A stretch of 64,000 nt of DNA from Rhodococcus sp. (in: high G+C Gram-positive bacteria) (GTDB lineage: Bacteria > Actinomycetota > Actinomycetes > Mycobacteriales > Mycobacteriaceae): the NCBI RefSeq assembly GCF_023264675.1, contig NZ_JAHFVG010000016.1, positions 1 to 64,000 of the forward strand. Direction: 5' to 3'. Shown here one piece after another: positions 7,972 through 21,842 of the stretch (position 1 is its first letter; every line of letters starts with the position of its first letter). Made by a program: the position numbers and the translations under genes. Below the pieces are notes generated by a model. That model was given only the letters and a program-made list of their open reading frames with translations, was not told the origin of the DNA and searched no databases.

Positions 7972-8083
7972 AAGCACCCTAGCGGGATCGACGTGATGCG
8001 TCTTGGTGATTCGACATCCACCGTGGCGACAACGGACGGGCAAGCACCCTAGCGGGATCGACGTGGTCCGTCTTGGTGATTCG
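7972..8083. repeat. 42-bp direct repeat duplicating the lpqL upstream region
   Basis: The segments 7972-8013 and 8042-8083 are nearly identical (about three mismatches), 70 bp apart. Each, read leftward, ends in CTAGGGTGCTT, containing a TAGGGT -10-like hexamer. The proximal copy abuts the lpqL start codon, so its hexamer lies about 10 bp before the ATG. The duplication may give two promoters in tandem. The rest of the gap between the permease gene and lpqL holds nothing else. Confidence 0.75.
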
Positions 8084-8099
8084 CCGGTGCCGAGCTAAC

Positions 8100-8897
8100 T
8101 CATGCGTCCCGACGATTGACGACGAAGACTGCTGCGCCGAACACGATTGCCGTGAAGACGATGAAGTAGATCAGCGATCCGATCGGGCCCCAGTGGAAGT
8201 CGACGCCGCCGTCGGATCCGAGAAAGTGACTCGCGTTGAGCCATGGAAGAAATGGCTGGATCGCACGGCCGACCGATCCGAACAGGCCGAACAGATTTTC
8301 GACGACCAGCGGCCACAGCAGGAGTAACGCGATGGCACCGGCAGATTGACGGAGCAGGGCCCCGACTCCGACGGCGACCACGATCTGCAAGAACGCGAGA
8401 ATCGCGGTTCCGTAGATGACGCGCCAGGTGCCGTCCACGTCGAAGCTGAGCAGCACGCCGGCATCGGCTCCGGCGAACACCTTCGCCAGGTAGAACGCGC
8501 CGAGGCCGAGAACGAAACTCAGAACGAAGCCGAAGATGCCGATCAGCGCAGCCTTTGCGACGAGCACGGAAGCGCGGTTGGGAATTGCCTGGAACGTGGT
8601 TCTGATGACACCGAAGCGGTATTCGCTGGTGACGGTCAGTGCTGCGAGGATCATCAACACCATCACACCGAATCCACCCACACCACTGCCGACGGCATCG
8701 AAGACCGACGGAATGTAGGGGTCGAAATCGGGCTTGTTGCCTTCCGCGACCTGGTCGTTGTACGAGCTCAGCCCGAGCTTCGAGGTGATGCCGACGATCG
8801 CGCCGAGTCCGAGGCCGAGCACGACGACTGCGATCGTGCACCACCACGGTGACTTCGTCGACGTGATCTTGATTCGTTCTGCTGCCAGGACTCCCAT
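8100..8897 (-). CDS. ABC-2-type transporter permease
   Basis: A 265-residue membrane subunit with about six helices; hydrophobic segments include TIAVVVLGLGLGAIVG, VMVLMILAALTVTSEY, IGIFGFVLSFVLGLGAFYL, ILAFLQIVVAVGVGALL, ALLLLWPLVVENL and the last FIVFTAIVFGAAVFVV. The segment ALTVTSEYRFGVIRTTFQAIPNR is the usual cytosolic motif of ABC-2 permeases. It overlaps the ATPase gene by 1 bp (TGATG), so the two form a half-size exporter. The substrate is unknown; drugs, lipids or peptides are all possible. Confidence 0.88.
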   Translation of the reverse strand: MGVLAAERIKITSTKSPWWCTIAVVVLGLGLGAIVGITSKLGLSSYNDQVAEGNKPDFDPYIPSVFDAVGSGVGGFGVMVLMILAALTVTSEYRFGVIRTTFQAIPNRASVLVAKAALIGIFGFVLSFVLGLGAFYLAKVFAGADAGVLLSFDVDGTWRVIYGTAILAFLQIVVAVGVGALLRQSAGAIALLLLWPLVVENLFGLFGSVGRAIQPFLPWLNASHFLGSDGGVDFHWGPIGSLIYFIVFTAIVFGAAVFVVNRRDA

Positions 8898-9859
8898 CAG
8901 AGAGCACCACCCATCGCTTGCTGAATGTTGGGATCTTCGGCTCCCGCGCCGTGGTATTGCACTGTGTCTCCGGTGAGCTTCATGAATGCCTCTTCCAAAG
9001 ATCCTCGCTGCGAGGCCAATTCGTGAAGAACGATTCCGGATCTTCCCGCGATCTCGCCGATGGCGTCGGTCGTGGAATTCGTCACGACGAGTGCCGGTTG
9101 CAATTCTTCGGTGGCATTGGGCTCCCGCACGGTCAGACCGGCAGAGGTGAGCGCACTACGCAACGCGTCGAGCTGCGGGCTGCGAACCCGCACCGAGGCC
9201 TCGGATGCGTGGTCGATGAACTCCTGTACCGAGGAGTCGGAGATCAATTTCCCTCGGCCGATGACGATCAGTTGCTCTGCAGTCTGCGCCATTTCGGAGA
9301 GGAGGTGGCTGGACACGAGGACCGTACGCCCCTCCGATGCCAGACGCTGCATGAATTTGCGAATCCAGACGATGCCCTCGGGGTCGAGGCCGTTGACCGG
9401 CTCGTCGAACAGCAGGACTTTCGGGTCCCCCAGGAGGGCGCCTGCCAGTCCGAGCCGCTGAGACATTCCCAACGAGAAGCCGCCCGCGTTCTTCTTGGCG
9501 ACCTCACTGAGGCCGACGAGGCGTAGGACCTCCTCGACACGCGATTTCGGAATGTTGTTGGATGCGGCCATCCACTCGAGATGGGCGCGTGCCGATCGAT
9601 TGGGGTGCACCCACTTGGCATCGAGGAGAGCCCCGACGCTGCGCAGTGGCTGCTTGAGTTGGTTGTACGGTTTGCCCTCGATGAGCGCCGTCCCGCTGGT
9701 GGGGCGGTCGAGTCCGAGGATCATCCGCATGGTTGTCGACTTGCCTGCCCCGTTGGGTCCGAGGAAGCCGGTCACGATTCCCGGCTTGACGGTGAACGTG
9801 AGGTTCTCGACCGCCGTCACCTTGCCGTACCGCTTGGTCAGTCCTGTCACTTCGATCAT
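8897..9859 (-). CDS. ABC transporter ATP-binding protein
   Basis: A 320-residue ATPase partner of the adjacent permease. Walker A is GPNGAGKST (near residue 40), the signature is FSLGMSQRLGLA, Walker B is VLLFDEPVNGLDPEG, and the H-loop is VLVSSHLLSEM. The C-terminal 90 residues form an extension common in CcmA/DrrA-type exporter ATPases. ATG 9859 begins M-I-E-V-T-G-L-T-K-R; an upstream in-frame ATG would translate the inverted repeat. In mycobacteria thiG is followed directly by lpqL, so this pair is an insertion into the conserved block. Confidence 0.92.
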   Translation of the reverse strand: MIEVTGLTKRYGKVTAVENLTFTVKPGIVTGFLGPNGAGKSTTMRMILGLDRPTSGTALIEGKPYNQLKQPLRSVGALLDAKWVHPNRSARAHLEWMAASNNIPKSRVEEVLRLVGLSEVAKKNAGGFSLGMSQRLGLAGALLGDPKVLLFDEPVNGLDPEGIVWIRKFMQRLASEGRTVLVSSHLLSEMAQTAEQLIVIGRGKLISDSSVQEFIDHASEASVRVRSPQLDALRSALTSAGLTVREPNATEELQPALVVTNSTTDAIGEIAGRSGIVLHELASQRGSLEEAFMKLTGDTVQYHGAGAEDPNIQQAMGGAL

Positions 9860-9949
9860 GTGACCACCATCCCGCAGCCGGGGGTGCCCGCACATCGCCC
9901 GCGAGTCTCGACCTTTGTCATCCTTTTGGATGATGGGCGGCGCCGCCGC

Positions 9950-9993
9950 ATGTGCGTGCGAATACATAGCCTGTTATGTATTCGCACGCACAT
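9950..9993. repeat. Dispersed inverted repeat, family A, copy 2
   Basis: Perfect 19-nt arms (9950-9968 and 9975-9993) around a 6-nt loop. It lies between the end of thiG (10005) and the start of the ABC ATPase gene (9859), both leftward. It shares with the copy at 2209 the downstream string gcgcgaa-cgccta. It could act as a terminator-like or RNA-stabilising hairpin after thiG. Confidence 0.92.
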
Positions 9994-10004
9994 GCGCGAA
10001 TCGC

Positions 10005-10943
<939 letters not shown>

Positions 10944-10947
<4 letters not shown>

Positions 10948-11999
10948 TGTTTTCCCTGCCAATCTGAGAAGCGGGCTGGATCTGCAGCCTTCGCTTCGGG
11001 GAGTGTGTCGCCGGCAAGGAGCGCCGAGACAGCGTCGGTGGTGATGGGCGTCAACAGGATTCCGTTGCGCCCGTGTCCGGATGCCACGATCACGCGATCG
11101 GAGATCCGGCCGATGAGGGGAAGACCGTCGGGACTCGTCGGGCGAAGTCCCGCGGCGGTTTCGTGCAGCTCGTATTCGCCGATGCTCGGCATGATGCGTT
11201 CGGCGTCGGCGATCAGGTCACGTACCCCCGCGACGGTGACCTGGGTGTCCTGCCCGGATTCGTATTGGGTGGCGCCGACGACGAGCCCGTCGCCGCGGGG
11301 CACGAGGTAGATGGGGCGTCCGTGGACGCTTCCGCGGATGGTGCGCGTCGGCGTGGGCGCTGCGCTCGGTCGCCGGCGCAGCCGCAGAATTTCGCCTTTG
11401 ACGGCGCGCACCGGAACGCCGGGGAGCAGCGACGCCGTCTGCGCGCCCGCCGCGACGACGATCTGGTCGGCATCGAGCCCAGCCAGGTCGGTGACGGCCT
11501 CGGCGACGAAGCGGACCGAGGACGCTGCGGCCCGCAGACCGTTCACGAGAGCACGATTGTCGACGGCCGATTCGGTGGGAGCCAGCAGGCCGAGGCGGAT
11601 GTTCTGGGCGAGCGACGGCTCCAGCTCGCGGATACGTGCACGGTCCAGAATCTCGAGCTCGTGCCCCTGCTGCCCGACGAATTCAGCGATGGTCCGTAGG
11701 TCGGCGGCGTCGGCGGCGTCCAGGGCGACGGTGAGCGAACCGGACGCGGAGAACACGTCGATGCCGAGGCTGCGGGCGAACTCGGGCCATCGGTGCAGCG
11801 ACTGTGCGCCGAGGGCCAGCAGCTCGTGTTCGCCTGGCCATCCTTCGGACAGCGGGGCCAGCATTCCGCCCGCGACCCACGATGCTCCTGATCCGACGTT
11901 CGGGTCGTACAGGGTCACCGACCAGCCGTCTCGGGCTGCGCGGCCTGCCGCGGCGAGGCCGATGACACCGCCGCCGACCACTGCAAGGGTCTTGGACAT
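10944..11999 (-). CDS. thiO: Glycine oxidase ThiO
   Basis: An FAD-dependent amine oxidase that converts glycine to dehydroglycine for thiazole synthesis. The 351-residue DAO-family protein starts with the dinucleotide-binding motif VVGGGVIGLAAAGRAARDG. It has VVAAGAQTASLLPG, ETAAGLRPTSPDGLPLIG and the C-terminal GHGRNGILLTPIT motif of ThiO. ATG 11999 lies 10 bp downstream of the TPP riboswitch; GAGG in the riboswitch 3' end is the likely ribosome site, so ligand binding could hide it. It overlaps thiS by 4 bp. Confidence 0.94.
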
Positions 12000-12010
12000 A
12001 CTCGAACCGC

Positions 12011-12101
12011 CTCACTCCCTGCGCCGGCATGATCCGGTTCAGGTATTGACGGTAAGGACTGGCGCGTCCACTCTCAGCCCTGCGTACCCCAGGACTCCCG
12101 T
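12011..12101 (-). promoter_or_regulatory. TPP riboswitch (THI element) upstream of thiO
   Basis: Read leftward, this stretch has the THI-box hallmarks in order: GGGAGTCC at the 5' side of P1, GGGCTGAGAG, the ACCTGAACCGGATCATGCC core and GCGCAGGGAG closing the helix. The spacing fits the consensus. It lies between thiO and the divergent thiE and points only at thiO-thiS-thiG. Its end abuts the thiO ribosome site, suggesting translational control by thiamine pyrophosphate. Confidence 0.95.
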
Positions 12102-12137
12102 GTCTCGACTGACTTCGAACAGACTACCGTTCGAGAC

Positions 12138-12818
12138 GTGCCTCCTACTCAGAACTCCCGCGAGCGTTTGAACTCTGCCCGCTTGTACCTGTGCACCGAC
12201 GCTCGCCGCGAGCTCGGCGACCTCGCGCAATTCGCCGAAGCTGCGTTGTCCGGCGGCGTCGACATCATTCAGCTTCGCGACAAGAATTCCGCTGGTGAGC
12301 GCGAATTCGGTCCGCTCGAAGCGAAGGATGAACTGGCTGCGTTGGCCATCCTGTCCGCGGCGACTCGACGCCACGGCGCGTTGCTGGCGGTCAATGATCG
12401 TGCCGACCTGGCATTGGCGTCGGGCGCCGACGTGCTGCATCTCGGCCAGGGCGATCTGCCCGTGCACTATGCGCGGCAGATCCTCGGCCCCGACGTGGTG
12501 ATCGGCCGGTCGACGCAGAACCGAAGCCAGGCCTCGCTCGCCGCCATCGAGGACGGTGTCGACTACTTCGCGACGGGCCCGGTGTGGGCGACGCCGACGA
12601 AGCCCAATCGCAAGGCCGTCGGCATCGAATTGCTGAAGAGCACCGCCGAGGCAGCGCCGTCACGGCCGTGGTTCGCCATCGGCGGCGTCGACGCCGACAA
12701 CGTCGACGAGGTTCTCGCGACGGGATGCGAGCGCATCGTCGTGGTCCGTGCCATCACCCAGGCCCGAGATCCACAAGCAGCAGCCAGGGAGCTGTCGGCG
12801 AAGCTGCGAGGAAGCTAG
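12138..12818 (+). CDS. thiE: Thiamine-phosphate synthase
   Basis: Joins HMP-PP and thiazole phosphate to make thiamine phosphate. The 226-residue TIM barrel shows [72 protein letters not shown] and [18 protein letters not shown], the canonical ThiE segments. GTG 12138 is the first good start; the gene is divergent from thiO and is not itself preceded by a TPP element. Its 3' end overlaps the convergent Nudix gene by 4 bp. Confidence 0.95.
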   Translation: MPPTQNSRERLNSARLYLCTDARRELGDLAQFAEAALSGGVDIIQLRDKNSAGEREFGPLEAKDELAALAILSAATRRHGALLAVNDRADLALASGADVLHLGQGDLPVHYARQILGPDVVIGRSTQNRSQASLAAIEDGVDYFATGPVWATPTKPNRKAVGIELLKSTAEAAPSRPWFAIGGVDADNVDEVLATGCERIVVVRAITQARDPQAAARELSAKLRGS

Positions 12819-13654
12819 CCGAGCCAGCCGAGCACGGTCGACGGCGAGAGCACCTGCACCGCTGCAGGCAGTCTTTGTTGGAGGCCGCGGTCGGCGGTGA
12901 CGAGAGCGGTCAGTGCATCACCCTGGCCTGCGCGGCGCGCGAGTTCGTCGTCGCCGCTTCCCTCGGCGTGGATGACGGGCACTCGCGCGTCCTCGAACTG
13001 GGCTGCGCGCGCGTCACCTTCGAGAACTGCTTCGATTCGGGTGAGCCATCCGAAGCTTCCACCGGCAAGCTCTACGGTGCGCGGCAGGGCGTCGGACAAC
13101 GAGGTGAGCAGCTCGGCGGTGGCGCCGCTGCGGTCCTTCCACCATCCGTTCGGCCGTGAGCCCAGAACGTTCGCGGTGTCCAGCAGCACGCGGAGTGGGC
13201 TCGTGCGCAACTCAGGCCAGCTTGCCGCGAAACCGGGGTGAAGGGGCAATTCCTCCACCAGCTCTTCGGGGACCCAGCGCAGTTCGGTGCTCTCGCCGTT
13301 GATGGTCGTGCTCAGCTGCGACTCGGTATCGGCGACGACCGTGGTGTAGGACCAACCGCTCTCGGCCCGAGCGGTCACCTTCTCACCTCGCACCTGCAAC
13401 CGCGCGGATCCGATACCGGCTTCCTCGTCCGCCTCACGGATCGCTGCGTCGACGCTGGATTCGTGGCTGTCCTTGGCGCCGCCGGGCAACGCCCAGGTTC
13501 CGCCCTGATGGCTCCACAGCGCGCGGTGTTGGAGCAATACCGTCGGTTGGCCGTCGGCCGCGGGTGCGCGAAGAAGCAGACCTGCTGCGCCATGCTTTCC
13601 CCAGTGCCGTGTGCCGTTGTCACCGAGCACCCATCCGTCACCGTCGCCGCGCAC
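12815..13654 (-). CDS. Nudix hydrolase with a C-terminal NYN/PIN-like domain (MutT3 position)
   Basis: A 279-residue two-domain protein. Residues about 20-145 are a Nudix domain with the box at 59-81: [20 protein letters not shown] followed by EAGI, containing all catalytic acids, so it should hydrolyse a nucleoside diphosphate-X substrate. From about residue 155 ([20 protein letters not shown]) to the end it resembles the NYN/PIN-like putative RNase fold, with acidic residues in DTAN, EGSGDDE and TADRG. M. tuberculosis MutT3 (Rv0413) in this position is shorter. GTG 13654 follows an in-frame stop directly, so no longer form exists. Confidence 0.8.
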   Translation of the reverse strand: MRGDGDGWVLGDNGTRHWGKHGAAGLLLRAPAADGQPTVLLQHRALWSHQGGTWALPGGAKDSHESSVDAAIREADEEAGIGSARLQVRGEKVTARAESGWSYTTVVADTESQLSTTINGESTELRWVPEELVEELPLHPGFAASWPELRTSPLRVLLDTANVLGSRPNGWWKDRSGATAELLTSLSDALPRTVELAGGSFGWLTRIEAVLEGDARAAQFEDARVPVIHAEGSGDDELARRAGQGDALTALVTADRGLQQRLPAAVQVLSPSTVLGWLG

Positions 13655-13692
13655 AGCTCACCACCCGCATAGGTCACCACCTTAGGGGAACC

Positions 13693-13779
13693 GGTCCGCA
13701 GTGTGTTCCTGGTCCGCAGTGTGTTCCTGGTCCGCAGTGTGTTCCTGGTCCGCAGTGTGTTCCTGGTCCGCGTGTTCCC
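13693..13779. repeat. 18-bp tandem repeat (minisatellite) between the Nudix and glnX genes
   Basis: Four perfect copies of an 18-bp unit (ggtccgcagtgtgttcct) at 13693-13710, 13711-13728, 13729-13746 and 13747-13764, then a degenerate fifth. It fills most of the 157-bp divergent promoter region. Because the unit is a multiple of 3, translation gives a six-residue repeat in either direction, but neither gene start requires it. Confidence 0.95.
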
Positions 13780-13811
13780 CGTCCGCGTACGAACGCGGCT
13801 CGGGAACTTAT

Positions 13812-15128
13812 ATGCTCGAACCTGTGAACGTGGTCGGCACTACACCCACTGCTGCCGTGCCTCCCACAACGGCGGCTTCGGCCTCGTCGAGCGACTCTCG
13901 CCGCGAAGTGCGACGCCTGGTGCGTTCGACGCCTGCGCGGATGATCTTTTTGGGTTTCGTGCTGATCCTGGCGTCGATTCTCACCGGAGTCGTCGCGTCG
14001 GGCGCGGTGTCCGATCGCGAAGACACGCTCGACACGCTCCTCGTCCGCACCGAACCGCTCGCCAATTCCGCTCAGAATCTGTACGGGGCTCTCTCGGTTG
14101 CCGATGCAGCGGCATCCACCGCGTTTCTTGCGGGCGGGCTGGAGCCTCAAGAGGTACGGGATCGGTACTCCCAGGCGATCGGTGACGCCGGAACCGAACT
14201 CATTCGGGCGTCGGCAGGACTCGGTGACACCGACGACGACGCGCGCGCCGCGCTCTCGGAGATCGGGGCAGGCCTTCCGGTCTACACCGGCTTGGTGGAG
14301 ACCGCACGATCGAACAACCGACTCGGCAATCCCGTCGGTTCTTCGTATCTCGGTGAAGCGTCCGCGCTCATGCAGACATCGCTTCTCCCGCGTGCCGAGG
14401 GCCTGTACACCGACCAGGCATCGCGGGTGTCCACCGATCAGGAACCGTTCGTTCGCCCTCCGGTCCTCGCCATACTGCTGATCGTTGCGTGCCTGATCGT
14501 CATCGTTCTGGCGCAGGTGTTTCTGTCCCGGCGGACTCACCGCACGCTCAACTGGGGCTTCCTCGGTGCTACAGCAATGGTGGCTGTGCTGCTCGTGTGG
14601 ATGCTCGTCGCCGGTCTGATTTCGGCGACGGCGACCGATCGGGCACTGAATCGCGGCGTCGCGCCGCTGCAGACGTTGACGACGGGGTTCATACTGGCTC
14701 AACAAGCTCGATCCGACGAGACCCTCAACCTCGTGCGCCGCGGAAGCACACGGGAGTACGACGCCGAATTCAACGAGAACACACGCAAACTCATCGAATT
14801 GTTCGACGGGAACGACGACATGACCGACACGCTGAGCAAGTGGCAGAGTGCTCACGCGCGTATCAACGGTGCGCTGAGCATCGGCGATTTCAACACCGCG
14901 GTCACCGTCGCCACCGGCAGTGGTGTCGCCGACTCCGCCGCTCAGTTCCGGGCACTGGACGACATGCTCGCCGACGGCATCGCCCAGGCCAGAACCGAAC
15001 TACGCGGCAACATCTCGCGCGGCAAGACCGCACTGGTCGGATTGTCCTCCGGTGCAGTGGTACTCACCATTGCGGCGGCAGCGGCCATCGGCGCCGGGCT
15101 CCTTCCGAGGTTGCGTGAGTACCTGTGA
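13812..15128 (+). CDS. glnX: GlnX-type integral membrane sensor protein
   Basis: A 438-residue membrane protein that in mycobacteria links periplasmic GlnH to the kinase PknG. Four membrane helices are visible: MIFLGFVLILASILTGVV (after residue 40), VLAILLIVACLIVIVLAQVF (mid-protein), ATAMVAVLLVWMLVAGLI and the C-terminal VVLTIAAAAAIGAGLL. They flank two helical extracytoplasmic domains rich in Ala, Asp and Arg. ATG 13812 is used; a longer form would translate the upstream tandem repeat. Its stop overlaps the glnH start (GTGA). The order glnX-glnH-pknG equals Rv0412c-Rv0411c-Rv0410c. Confidence 0.88.
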   Translation: MLEPVNVVGTTPTAAVPPTTAASASSSDSRREVRRLVRSTPARMIFLGFVLILASILTGVVASGAVSDREDTLDTLLVRTEPLANSAQNLYGALSVADAAASTAFLAGGLEPQEVRDRYSQAIGDAGTELIRASAGLGDTDDDARAALSEIGAGLPVYTGLVETARSNNRLGNPVGSSYLGEASALMQTSLLPRAEGLYTDQASRVSTDQEPFVRPPVLAILLIVACLIVIVLAQVFLSRRTHRTLNWGFLGATAMVAVLLVWMLVAGLISATATDRALNRGVAPLQTLTTGFILAQQARSDETLNLVRRGSTREYDAEFNENTRKLIELFDGNDDMTDTLSKWQSAHARINGALSIGDFNTAVTVATGSGVADSAAQFRALDDMLADGIAQARTELRGNISRGKTALVGLSSGAVVLTIAAAAAIGAGLLPRLREYL

Positions 15129-16108
15129 ACCGGTTGCTCGCCCTTCTCGTCCTCGTTCTCGTCTGCGTTCTGACGACGAGCTGCGTCGGTCCGGAGCAAC
15201 TACCAACGGAGTCGCAGACCAACTACACCGATCCACCGCTGCCCGACGGTGCGGGCCCGGTGACCGACGCTCCCGACCCGTCGACCACCGAGCAGCAGTG
15301 CACCCGGCCCACCGCGAGCCTGCGTCCGACGCCGGCCAACGTCGCCGCCGAGAACGCGCCTCCGATGCGGACAGTCGACGCGATCAGAGCCCGCGGACGT
15401 CTCATCGTCGGGCTCGACACCGGGAGCAATCTGTTCAGCTTCCGCGACCCGATGACGGGCAAATTGGTCGGCTTCGACGTCGACATCGCCCGTGAGATCT
15501 CGCGAGATCTCTTCGGGAATCCCGATCGCGTCGACTTCCGAATCCTGACCTCCGCCGAGCGCATCGAGGCGTTGAAGGACGGCGACGTCGACGTCGTGGT
15601 CAAGACGATGACCATCACATGCGCCCGCAAGCAGGACGTGTCGTTCTCCACGGTGTATTTCCAAGCCCAGCACCGGGTGCTGGCAGTCCGCGGCTCCGGA
15701 ATCAACGGCGTCGCCGACCTCGCGAACCGTCGGGTGTGCGCGGTGGAGGGGACGACATCGCTGTATCGCCTGCAGCGCATCGTGCCGACCGCGCAGATCG
15801 TGAGCGCCGCCATGTGGTCGGATTGCCTCGTGGTGCTCCAACAGCGGCAGGTCGACGCCGTCAGCACCGACGACTCCATCCTCGCAGGCCTTGCCGCCCA
15901 GGATCCGTACCTCGTCATCGTCGGAGACAGCCTGAGCCCGGAGCCCTACGGCGTCGGGATCAAGAAGGAGAGTGAGGATTTGGTCCGGTTCGTCAACGGC
16001 ACTCTGGAGCGCATCCGCGGCGACGGTACCTGGAACCGGTTGTACAACACCTGGCTCAGCGTCATGGGTGCCTCGCCCGGAGCGCCGTACCCGCAGTACG
16101 TGGACTGA
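15125..16108 (+). CDS. glnH: Glutamate/aspartate-binding lipoprotein GlnH
   Basis: A 327-residue lipoprotein of the family 3 solute-binding type; in mycobacteria it binds Asp/Glu and signals through GlnX to PknG rather than feeding a transporter. The lipobox is TTSC (Cys20), then a 60-residue Pro/Thr linker. The binding fold follows: RGRLIVGLDTGSNLFSFRDP, GFDVDIAREISRDLFG, DGDVDVVVKTMTITC, FSTVYFQ and GVGIKKESEDLVRFVNG. The GTG start overlaps glnX by 4 bp, and pknG follows after 15 bp, so all three are one operon. No ABC permease is adjacent, fitting the sensing role. Confidence 0.92.
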   Translation: MNRLLALLVLVLVCVLTTSCVGPEQLPTESQTNYTDPPLPDGAGPVTDAPDPSTTEQQCTRPTASLRPTPANVAAENAPPMRTVDAIRARGRLIVGLDTGSNLFSFRDPMTGKLVGFDVDIAREISRDLFGNPDRVDFRILTSAERIEALKDGDVDVVVKTMTITCARKQDVSFSTVYFQAQHRVLAVRGSGINGVADLANRRVCAVEGTTSLYRLQRIVPTAQIVSAAMWSDCLVVLQQRQVDAVSTDDSILAGLAAQDPYLVIVGDSLSPEPYGVGIKKESEDLVRFVNGTLERIRGDGTWNRLYNTWLSVMGASPGAPYPQYVD

Positions 16109-19706
<3,598 letters not shown>

Positions 19707-19710
<4 letters not shown>

Positions 19711-21782
19711 TCTGCGGTTCCCTGCGCTTGAATCGCCGTGATGGCGACGGTGTTGACGATGTCCTCGACGAGCGCTCCTCGCGAGAGGTCGTTGACGGGT
19801 TTACGCAGCCCTTGCAGCACCGGGCCGACGGCGACTGCCCCGGCACTGCGCTGCACTGCCTTGTAGGTGTTGTTGCCGGTGTTCAGGTCGGGGAAGATGA
19901 ACACCGTCGCACGTCCGGCGACGTCGGAGTCCGGCAGTTTCGATTTCGCGACGGACGGTTCGATGGCGGCGTCGTACTGAATCGGCCCTTCCACCAACAG
20001 TTCCGGACTCCGTTCGCGTACGAGGCGCGTTGCCTCGCGAACCTTGTCCACATCGGCGCCGCTACCGGAATCGCCGGTCGAATAGGACAGCATTGCGACG
20101 CGGGGTTCCACGCCGAACTGCGCGGATGTCGTGGCGGACGAGATAGCAATGTCGGCCAGCTGCTCGGCCGTCGGATCGGGCACGATCGCGCAATCACCGT
20201 AGGCCAGAACGCGATCGGAGAGGCACATCAGGAAGATACTGGAGACGGTGTTCACGCCGTCGGCAGTCTTGATGATCTCGAAGGACGGCCTGATGGTGTG
20301 CGCGGTGGTGTGCGCGGCACCGGAGACCATTCCGTCGGCGATTCCCTTGTGCACCATCATGGTTCCGAAGTACGAGATGTCCGACATGATCTCGCGGGCC
20401 CGCTCGATGCGCATGCCTTTGTGCTTCCGCAGTTCGGTGTACTCGGCCGCGAAGTCCTCGGCATGGTCGGAGGTCTTGGGGTCGAGTACCTGCGCGTCGC
20501 CCAGGTCGACGCCGAGTTCGGCGGCCCGTCGGCGAATCGGTCCTTCCTCGCCGAGAATGGTCAACTGCGCGACCTGACGTTGGATCAACCGTCCGGCAGC
20601 GCGCAGGATCCGATCGTCACTGCCCTCCGGCAGCACGATGTGCTTGCGGTCGGCGCGGGCCCGGTGGATCAACTGGTACTCGAACATCTGGGGCGTCGTG
20701 ATCGACGGTATGGCCAGCTCGAGTCGGTCGAGCAGCGCTCGGGCATCGACCCGCTGTTCCATCAGACTCAGCGCTGTGTCGACCTTGCGCTGAGAGCCGA
20801 CGGCCACCCTGCCCCTCGCTTTGGCTGCGGCCGAGGCGGTATCGAACGTTCCGAGGTCGGTGGTCAGGATCGGCAGCCGCGGACCGAGGCCTGCGACAAG
20901 GCGAGCGATGGCCGGGTGTGGTTCGATGCCGCCGTTCATGATGATGCCGGCGAGCGACGGAAAGCCCTCTGCCTCATGAGCATTGACGAGGGCGAGCAGG
21001 ACGTCGGATCGGTCCGCAGGCGCGATGACCACGACGCCCTCGGTCAAGCGCTCGAGGATGTGCTCGGCCGTCATACCGCCGACCATGACGCGCAGCGCCT
21101 CGCGCTGCATCAGTTCCGCGTCACCGCTGTAGAGCTCACCGTCGACGGCGACCAGCAGCTCGGCCATCGTGGGCGCAATGAGAAGCGGGATCTCCGGCAG
21201 ACTCCACGCGGGTACGCCGAGAGGTGCGAGGGCAGCGGTGATCTCGTCGAGCTTGTCCGGGTCGCAACGGTTCGCGACGATGGCGGCAAGATGGGCGTGA
21301 TGCTGACGGAGCTCGGCCTGACACAGCTGGCCCAGCTGCACGATCTCGTCCGTCGACCTCTCCGACCCACGAAGCGCGAGCAGCACCGGAGCGCCGAGGT
21401 TCGCCGCGATCCGAGCGTTGAAGCTCAGCTCGCTCGGACTACCCACATCCGTGTAGTCACTGCCGACGATGACCACGGCATCGCACTGCGCGGCGACCTC
21501 GTGGAATCGCGAGACGATCTCGCCGATCGCTGCCTCGGGGTCGGCATGGACCGCCTCGTACGTGACGCCGAGGGACTGCTCGTAGGACAGATCGGCCGTC
21601 GTGTGATCGATGAGAAGTTCGAGGATGTAATCGGTCTCGGTGGTCGAGCGCGCGATGGGACGGAACACACCCACTCTGGCAGCGGACGCGCACAGCATCT
21701 GCAGCACTCCGAGTGCGATGGTCGATTTTCCGGTGTCGCCTTCGGGTGAGGCGATGTAGATGCTCGATGCTGGCTCGGCCAT
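19707..21782 (-). CDS. pta: Phosphate acetyltransferase, long form
   Basis: Converts acetyl-CoA and phosphate to acetyl phosphate. The 691-residue protein has the long-form architecture: an N-terminal P-loop domain of the BioD/cobyrinic type ([16 protein letters not shown], residues about 10-25), a DRTGG domain in the middle, and the catalytic PTA domain from about 370. Catalytic-domain segments include [77 protein letters not shown] and [19 protein letters not shown] 21782 lies 60 bp from the divergent nitroreductase gene. The pair pta-ackA corresponds to Rv0408-Rv0409. Confidence 0.96.
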
Positions 21783-21842
21783 GACCGCCAGCGTAGCGGT
21801 TCGACGGTTGACAGCGGACGACTCGTAGCGGTCAGATGGGTG

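Noticed and set aside
13701..13811. Extension of GlnX at the N-terminus through CSWSAV repeats
   Set aside because: These residues are the translation of the 18-bp tandem repeat; homologous membrane proteins start close to ATG 13812.
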